The position numbers and the translations under genes are program-made. DNA of 64,000 bases from Aedes albopictus (Eukaryota; Arthropoda; Insecta; Diptera; Culicidae). A model generated the notes under the pieces. It was given only the letters and a program-made list of their open reading frames with translations, was not told the origin of the DNA and made no database searches. Of the stretch, positions 57,170 through 64,000 are shown piece after piece. Every line of letters begins with the position of its first letter. The stretch's first letter is position 1. The stretch covers positions 446,528,334-446,592,333 of the forward strand of contig NC_085137.1 of assembly GCF_035046485.1 (NCBI RefSeq). Reading direction: 5' to 3'.

Positions 57170-60100
57170 TGAACACTCTAGATTTCTTTTTCTCAAAAAA
57201 TCAATCGAGAGACCTCTGGTTACTCCCTTTGGAGTTCCATTGGAAATTCTTCCAGCAAATCTCTCAAGAATTCATTAGGAAGCTCTGTCCTGATTCCTCT
57301 AGGAAATCAATCAATTTCCTCCAGGAGTTTTTTTTTTCAAAAATTTATTCGGGAATTTCTTTAATTCTTTATTATTTATTCGAGTAGTCCTTTGAAAAAA
57401 TCCTCAAAAGTTCCTTTCTGCTGGAGTTCCTTTGGGAGTTTTTCAAGGAGTTTCATTTGGGAAATTCTACAGGAATTTCATTGGGAAAATTTCAAGGTGT
57501 AGCCCCGGGAATTTCTCAAGAAGTCTCATTGGAAATATCTCCAGGTTATTCTTTGGAAATTCTTTCACGAGTTTATTCAAGAATTTCTTCAAGAGTTCTA
57601 GGTGTTCCATCGAGGATTCCTGTAGAAATTTCTGAAAGATTTCTTTCAGGAGTTTCACTGAGTATTTTTAGTAACTTCAAAAATTACTCCAAAATCTCCT
57701 TGAAAATCCCTCCGGTGATCCTACTGCAAGCCCGTAGTTCAATCGGAAACACATCCGGCAGTTCCACTGGACACTTTTAAGACGCTTAAATGAGAATTCC
57801 ACCAGAAGTTAGAGAATTCTTAAAGAATGTTATTGAAAAATTATTCAAACCCTAAATTTCCTTCAGAAACAAGTTCATAAAAAAATCATCTTCCTGGATA
57901 AATTTCTAAAAGGAATTTCATTGAAATTTGTCCAAGGAACTCCAGCAGAATCTTCGGGAATTCTTTCAACAATTCCTCCAAAAGACCCACTGCCATTTAT
58001 ATTTTTCAGGAGTTCAAACGAAGAACTCCTCACTTCCACCAAGAATTCCTCCAGGAGTTTCATCGGCGACGTTCACGAGAGTTAGTTCGGGAATTTCCTA
58101 GAAGTCCATTTAGGAACTTCTCCAGGAGCTCATTCCAGAACTTTTCCAGAAATTTTATCGAAATATCCTGCAAAAGTTACTCTCAAAGTGTCTTCGAATT
58201 TTTTCTGGAAGTTCCCCAAAGATTTTTTCCAGAATTTTGTCAGAAGATCCAGTGGAATATATTCCGAAGTTTTTTCAATTATGCTTTCAGCATTTTTTCC
58301 GGCATTCTTCCGGGAATTTCTCCTAGAATTTCTACAGAAATTTATAGAGAAATGTCATCAGGAATTCTTCAAAGATTTTTTTGCAGATTTTTTTTGAAGA
58401 ATTCTTTTAGGAATTTCTGCATTATTTTTTCAGAAATCACTCTATAAAATCTCTTTAGAAATCTTCTTAAATTTTTCTCAGATTTTTTTCCGGAATACTT
58501 TCAGGAATTACTTCGGAGTTTCTTCAATATTTTTTTTCAAAAATGTCCACATGTATTTTTTCGAGAATTCCTTCAGAAGTTCATTCCGACATCTCGTTAG
58601 GAATTCTTCCATAATATTGAATAAAAAAACTTCTTGGGGATTCCCCGAAGCAATCTCTTGAGAATTCCTGGAGGAACCCATCACACAATTTTTGAAGGAT
58701 TCATAGAGAAAATTTTACTTGTAGTTTCTGGAGGATGTCCTGAAGAAACTTCTGAAGGAATTCTTAAAGCAATTCCTTAAAATATTTTTGAAGAAACATC
58801 TGTAGCAAAAAAAATCAAGAAGCCATTCCTAAAGAAATTACTACTGAATTTCATTTAAAAAATCTCGGAGGGATTCCTGGAAGAATTTTTGGTAAAAATC
58901 CAGAAGAAATATTGGAAGAAATAACTGGAGGATTTTCTGAAAATATTTTGATGAATTCTTGGTGGGATTATTGAAGAATATCCTGGTAAAATTCAAGAAG
59001 AATATCTCTAACGAATGCAAACCCCTGAAGAGGTCCTGAAACAATTCCATTTCTCCATAATTTCTTCAGGAAGTTTTTCAGGGATTCCTTCAGAATATTT
59101 TTTAAGAATTTTCTTCAGGAATCTCCCAATGAATTGCTTATGGAATCCCTCTAAAAATTAATTCAGTAATTCTTCCAGATATTTTTTATTGAAACCATCC
59201 CGGATTTCCTACAGAAAACCCTTCAGCAATTTTGCCAGGAATTTCTTCATGAATTCTGCAAAAAAGTTCCACAGGCATTTTTTTTTTTCAAGAATTCCTA
59301 GAGTAGCTCATTCCGAAATCTTAATTCCTCCAGAATATTTTCAGGAAATTTTGAAAGAGTTTTGTAGGGATCCCCGAACAAATTACTGAAAGAATTCTCG
59401 AAAAAAAAGGTGGAATTTCCTTTAAAAAAATCTTGGGGAATTCCCCAAAGCAATCTCTTGAGAACTCTTGGGGAATTCATTTCATAATTTCTGGAGGAAT
59501 TCCTAGATGAAAATGTTGTAGAAAATCCTAAGGGAAATTCCGTAAGAAATTTCTGCAAAAATTCTTGAGACATGTTTATTTAAAGATTCCCGAAGAAACG
59601 TTTGGAGGACTTTTCTTTAGAAAGCTCCTGGAGAAATTCCTGAAGAAATTTGTTCACAGTTTTATGGAAAAATCTCGGAGAGATTCCTGGAAGAATTTCT
59701 AGAGAAATTCCAGAAAAAATCATGAATAATTCCCTGGTAGAATAACTAAAATACAATTTTGGAGGAATTTCCAAAAAAAACCCTGAAGAAGTTCCTCATG
59801 AAATTTCCGGAGTAATTTGTGCAGAAATTACTAGAATTCTTGAAGAAATGTCTGGAGGAAATTCTGAAAATGTTTTGAGGAATTCTTGGAGAAAATTTCT
59901 GGTGAAAATCATGGAGGATATCCTCAAGAAATTCCTGGAGTAATTCAAGCAGAAAATCTTTGACGAATTCCCGGAGGAAGTCTTAGAGGAATTCCAGTAG
60001 TTATTTCTTGAAGAATTTCTGGAACAATTCGGGGAATTTCTCCTAAAATTCCTCCAGAAACTTAACCTGAAATAACATCAGGAAGTTCTTCAGATATTTT

Positions 60101-60195
60101 TTAAAAATATTATTTAGCAATGCTGCTGAGAATTTCTTCACGGATTCCTCCAGAAATATCTTCAGGAATCTCTCCATGAATAGCTCTTCCTCTAA
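57170..60195. repeat. Degenerate GGAATTCC short repeat field
   Basis: TTCCTTTGGAGTTCC-type units to about 58600, then mainly GGAATTCCTGAAG-type, with several switches of orientation. Many frames, none with a domain. Confidence 0.75.
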
Positions 60196-60201
60196 AAAAT
60201 A

Positions 60202-60414
60202 CAGGTCGGACTCGATTATCCAGAGTCGGGTTCTGGCGCTTCCCGAAATAATATCTCGCAAACGGAATGCTGTAAGAAGCTGAAAATTTGACTGATTACA
60301 AATCCAAGTAGGCTTGACAACATGTCAAAATTTCAGCTTTATAGAGCATTCCGTTTTCCAGATATATGTTTGAGAAGCAACCGAACTCGACTCCAGATAA
60401 TCGAGTCCGACCTG
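60202..60414. mobile_element. Tc1/mariner-like (pogo-type) MITE with TA duplication
   Basis: The ends CAGGTCGGACTCGATTATC are inverted copies flanked by TA on both sides (60200-60201 and 60415-60416). Termini of the form CAG...GATTATC are typical of pogo/Tigger-like elements. It is 213 bp and non-coding. Confidence 0.85.
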
Positions 60415-60566
60415 TATTCAGGAATCCTTCCAGCAGTTGCTTATTGAATCTCTTCCGGAATTTCTTCTGGAATTCCTACAGGAGTTTTTTCATTTTCTCC
60501 CACGAGTTTTTTTTTCCTGAATTCTATCGAAATTTTCCACAAGCATTTCTTTGGGAATGCCTTGGG

Positions 60567-60950
60567 CAGGCTTGTCCGCACTCGGCGCATGAAAATTCTG
60601 CTCTTTTGATTTACATCCCCTAAACCATCGTATTTATTCAATCTTTCTATCTTGCCTGATAGAAGGATGTTGAAATATCCTAAATGTCATTTCGAACTGT
60701 CAAAAAATCGCACCGCAGTGCCACACTGTGCGCGCAAAGAGAATTTCACCCGGGTGAATTCACCCCAGTGAATTTCTCTTTGCACGCTCAGTGCGGCACT
60801 GCGGTGCGATTTTTTGACAGTTCGAAATGACATTTAAAATATTCAAACATCCTTCTATCAGGAAAAATAGGATGATTGGATAAATACGATGGTTTTGGTG
60901 GTGTAAATCAAAAGAGCAGAATTTTCATGCGTTCAGTGCGGACAAGCCTG
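60567..60950. mobile_element. hAT-type foldback MITE, 384 bp
   Basis: CAGGCTTGTCCGCACT ends are inverted. Exact 8 bp repeats GCCTTGGG flank it (60559-60566 and 60951-60958). The arms pair along about 190 bp each, up to the centre near 60755 (TGGGGTGAATTCACCC type). No transposase. Confidence 0.92.
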
Positions 60951-60959
60951 GCCTTGGGT

Positions 60960-62940
60960 AGGCTATTCTAAAATCCCTTTAAGAATTCCTCTAACATATT
61001 TTTAGGAACTTTTTAAGGATTTTTTCAGGGATTTTTGAAAAAAAAATACTGAAGAAATTCTTGGAAAAAAAAATCAGGTGGAATTCCTGCAAAAAAAAAC
61101 CTTGAGGATTCCTGAAAGTAATCTCTTGAGAAATCCTGGAAGAATTAACGACATAATTTCTGAAGAAATTTCTCAGGAAAATTCTAAAGAAATGTTTGAA
61201 GAAATTACTGGAAGAATTGTTGAAGAAATTCCTGGTGGGATTCTTGGAGGTTACCTTCAAGGAATTCCTGCAGAAATTCAAGCAGAAAATCTTTGAAGAA
61301 TTCCTCGAAGAACTCTTGGAGGAGTTCCTGTAGATATTTCTTGAAACAATTCCGAGAATGTCTAATAGAATTCCTTCAGACACATAAACAGAAATATCAT
61401 CAGGAAGATCTTTTGAGATTTCTTCAGAATATTTTTTAGAGATTATTCTAAGAATTTCTTCAGGAATACCTCCCTGAATGTTTCTTCAGGAATTTCGCTT
61501 TGAAGCTCTCCTAGAATGTCTTCTGGCATTTTCATCTCGAATTCCACAACGAGTTTTTCATGAAAACTTTCAGAATTTTCCGTCGGGAATAGTTTTGGTA
61601 TTTCATTCTGAAAACCCTACAGTATATATTCAGGTACCTTAGAAAGATTTTTTCCGGAATTCCTGAAGGAATTCTTGAATAAAAAAAATCTGGTGGAATT
61701 CCTGTAAAAAAAAAAAACACCTGGAGAATTGCCTGAAGAAATCTTTCAAGCTTGGAGAAATTAATGACATAATTTCTGAAGGAATTTCTGGAAACAATGT
61801 TGGAGAAAACCCTGAGAAATTGCGTAAGAAGTGTATGGAGGAATTCCTTAAAAAATCTCTGAAGAAATTCTTGAAGCAGTTTTCAACAATATTCCTGAAA
61901 CACCTGGAGAAATTTCTGACGAAAAAACTTCTGGAGAAATTCCTGTAGAAATTCATATAGAATATCAAGAAGAAAATCATTCCCGGTGGAATTTATGGAG
62001 GCATTCGTTTAGAAATTCATGAATAAATCCCTGAATAAATGCCTAAGTTTCAAATCTGGAGGAATTTCTAAATTAATCCATGGAGAAATTCTTCAGGAAA
62101 TTTTTGACGTAATGTTTTGAAGAAATTACTGGAAGAATTCTTCAAGAAATCTCTGAGGGAACTTCTGAAAATATCTGAAGCAATTCCTGGAGAAACTCAA
62201 GCAGAAAATCTTTGATGAATTTCCTGGAGGAATGAATTCCTTAAGTTATTTCGTGAAGAATTCCTGAAACAATTCCTGGAATTTCTCCAGAAACTTAAAC
62301 AGAAATATCATTAGGAATTCCTTTTGCAAATTCGTCAGGGATTTCTTCAGAATATTTTATAGGAATTCTTCTAAAGTTCCCATTAGACGTGACAAATATT
62401 TGGCCAAACAAGCTCAACAAATGACCAACACAGCCTAAATCATAGCAACCGTGGATAAATGTCGGACTTCAATGGCAAATATTTGTAATGATGACAAACA
62501 TTCTAATGGCACTTTAAGAATTTCTTCAGAAATCTCTTCATGAATTACTTCAGGAATCTAATTCTGAAGGAATTTCTTAAGAAAACTCTTGAGAAATTCC
62601 AGAGGAAATTTCTAAAGAATTTACTGTAATACTTTTTGAAGAAATCTCTGGAGAAATTTCTGAAAATATCTGGCGGAATTCCTGAAGAAATTTCGGGTGG
62701 GCTCTCGGAGGATATCCTGAAGAAATTCAAGAAGAAAATCTTTGATGAATTCCTGGAGGAACCGTTTGAGGAATTCATGAAAAAATTTATTAAAGAATTT
62801 CTGAAAAAATCCCGGAAGAATTCCCGGGGAAATTTCTAAAGACGTTCCTGCAGAGATTCCCGAAGGAACTTTTGAATGAATTCCTAAAAAATGCTTAAAG
62901 AAATAAATAAATAAGCTACTGGAGGAGTACTCGAATGTAC
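60960..62940. repeat. Degenerate GGAATTCC short repeat field
   Basis: GGAATTCCTGAAGAAATT-type units. A short unrelated segment at 62384-62515 (GCCATTAGAA-like imperfect inverted ends) may be a small inserted MITE. Confidence 0.72.
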
Positions 62941-62942
62941 AT

Positions 62943-63506
62943 TAGGGTGTCCCAAAATTGCACATAGTCAAAAAGCTCGGGGGTTCACCCTGCAAATGAT
63001 AGCTAAAGTTGCTAGAAACAAACTTTTGTAAGACGGCATTTTTCAGAAATGTCGTTTAGAGGTCGCCCTGGCGAAACTTTTGAAAAATGGCTATATGTCG
63101 TAATAAATTTTATTCAAATATTTTTTACCATACAAAACTGGAAGTTCCCACCATTTATATATTTTTCACATATTTGAGAAGTTGCAGTAAATTCAAAAAT
63201 TTAGTATCAAAAAGTTATATGCATGTCGTTAATTATTTTTCCCAAGTAGTTTGGGTCTATATGAAGCTGTAAAATATATTAAAATGGTGTGTTTTGCCAA
63301 TTTTTGTAAGGTAAAAAATATTTGTATGATATTTATTACGAAAAATGGCCATTTCTCAAAAATCTCGCAGGGCGACCTCTAAACGTCATTTCTGAGTGTT
63401 GTCGTCATACAAAAGTTTGTTTCTAACACCCTTAGCTATCATCTGAAGGATGAACCCCTTGGTGAACCCCCATGTTTTTTAACCATGTGCACTTCGGGAC
63501 ACCTTA
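62943..63506. mobile_element. hAT-type foldback MITE, 564 bp
   Basis: TAGGGTGTCCC and the inverted right end TAAGGTGTCCC are flanked by exact 8 bp repeats ATGTACAT (62935-62942 and 63507-63514). Arms of about 180-200 bp pair, for example GGTTCACC and TAGAGGTCGCCC segments. The centre is AT-rich. Non-coding. Confidence 0.88.
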
Positions 63507-63514
63507 ATGTACAT

Positions 63515-64000
63515 TTGGAGTGATTACTAGAAGATCTCCTGAAAGAATTCTCGACGGAATACTTGATAAATCCCTGGAGGAATTTGTAAAGATCCTCCCA
63601 AATTAACTCATGTCGGGATTCCCACAGGAACTCCTGGAGGGGTTCTCTAATGAAATCCTGGAGGAATTGTTGAACAAGGAGCTTTGAAGGAGCTCCAAGA
63701 CAATATCTGAAATATCTTCAGATGGATTTTTAGAAGACCTTTCAAATAGTATCAAATCTAGCATTTTCATTATCCATTTTGATCACTAATCCCTTATGCA
63801 CACTCTGAGTAGAAAGCTACTGATAAAATCATTATATGATTAAATTATCTTATAAACTCCTGCAGAAAATCTGGAAGAAATTCCTGGTCAAATCCCCGAA
63901 AAATTTTTATTAATAAATGCTGTGGAAGTTCTAGAAGGAACTTATGAAGAAATTTCTGAGGATCTCTGGGAAGAATTCTTCAAGGAACTACCACCAGTGG
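63515..64000. repeat. Degenerate GGAATTCC short repeat field, to window edge
   Basis: GGAACTCCTGGAGGGGTTCTC-type units resume after the MITE and run off the right edge, with a non-repeat stretch at 63730-63850. Confidence 0.65.

Noticed and set aside
1..64000. CRISPR arrays, bacterial operons, defence or phage islands
   Set aside because: No identical repeats with unique spacers of regular length and no prokaryotic gene organisation; the sequence is clearly insect-like.

Overview
The window looks like accessory, repeat-dominated DNA from a mosquito, most likely genus Aedes. I infer this from the mix of elements: tRNA-derived SINEs including a Feilai-like family, several non-LTR retrotransposon families, BEL-type LTR relics, many foldback MITEs, and very long fields of degenerate GGAATTCC-like short repeats. 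No complete host gene is visible. I see no bacterial-type operon, no CRISPR array and no functional tRNA or rRNA gene.

Layout. 1-1850: 3' part of a non-LTR retrotransposon with an open reverse transcriptase frame that runs off the left edge. 3323-3663: hAT-type foldback MITE. 3805-6494: probable DNA element with a satellite of about 154 bp units, interrupted by a SINE. 9194-13280: nested region with a SINE inside a SINE, next to a minus-strand LINE that is split by a 1984 bp foldback element. 13390-15220: degenerate short repeats. 15976-18250: two large foldback MITEs. 19968-21175: a low-GC element studded with ATCGTA motifs. 23430-26160: tandem diverged units with TATA boxes and histone-like 3' hairpins. 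27493-29685: a young, compact LTR retroelement with near-identical LTRs, a perfect 5 bp target duplication and one intact 430-codon frame.

33579-34990 (minus): the best evidence for a host gene. It has a GC-rich promoter, a TATA box, a long A-rich 5' UTR, and a first coding exon encoding a signal peptide that ends at a splice donor. The rest of that gene would lie to the left, beyond a long repeat-filled intron or outside the window. 35680-45040: mostly degenerate short repeats, with a roughly 305 bp tandem repeat and a Feilai-like SINE. 45476-46136: foldback MITE. 46200-46600: possible promoter or 5' exon. 47573-54940: nested LINE, MITE, LOA-like gag and internally deleted BEL element. 55200-55860: unassigned single-copy-looking DNA. 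56672-57068: an inverted element with two head-to-head tRNA-like units. 57170-64000: more short repeats, holding four MITE insertions of which three have exact target duplications.

The genes do not form a pathway. What the window records is layers of insertion, which can be ordered from target duplications and interruptions. The items most worth following up are the compact LTR element with an unrecognised frame, the histone-like hairpin units, the large self-complementary element built of tandem subunits, and the ATCGTA-rich element.
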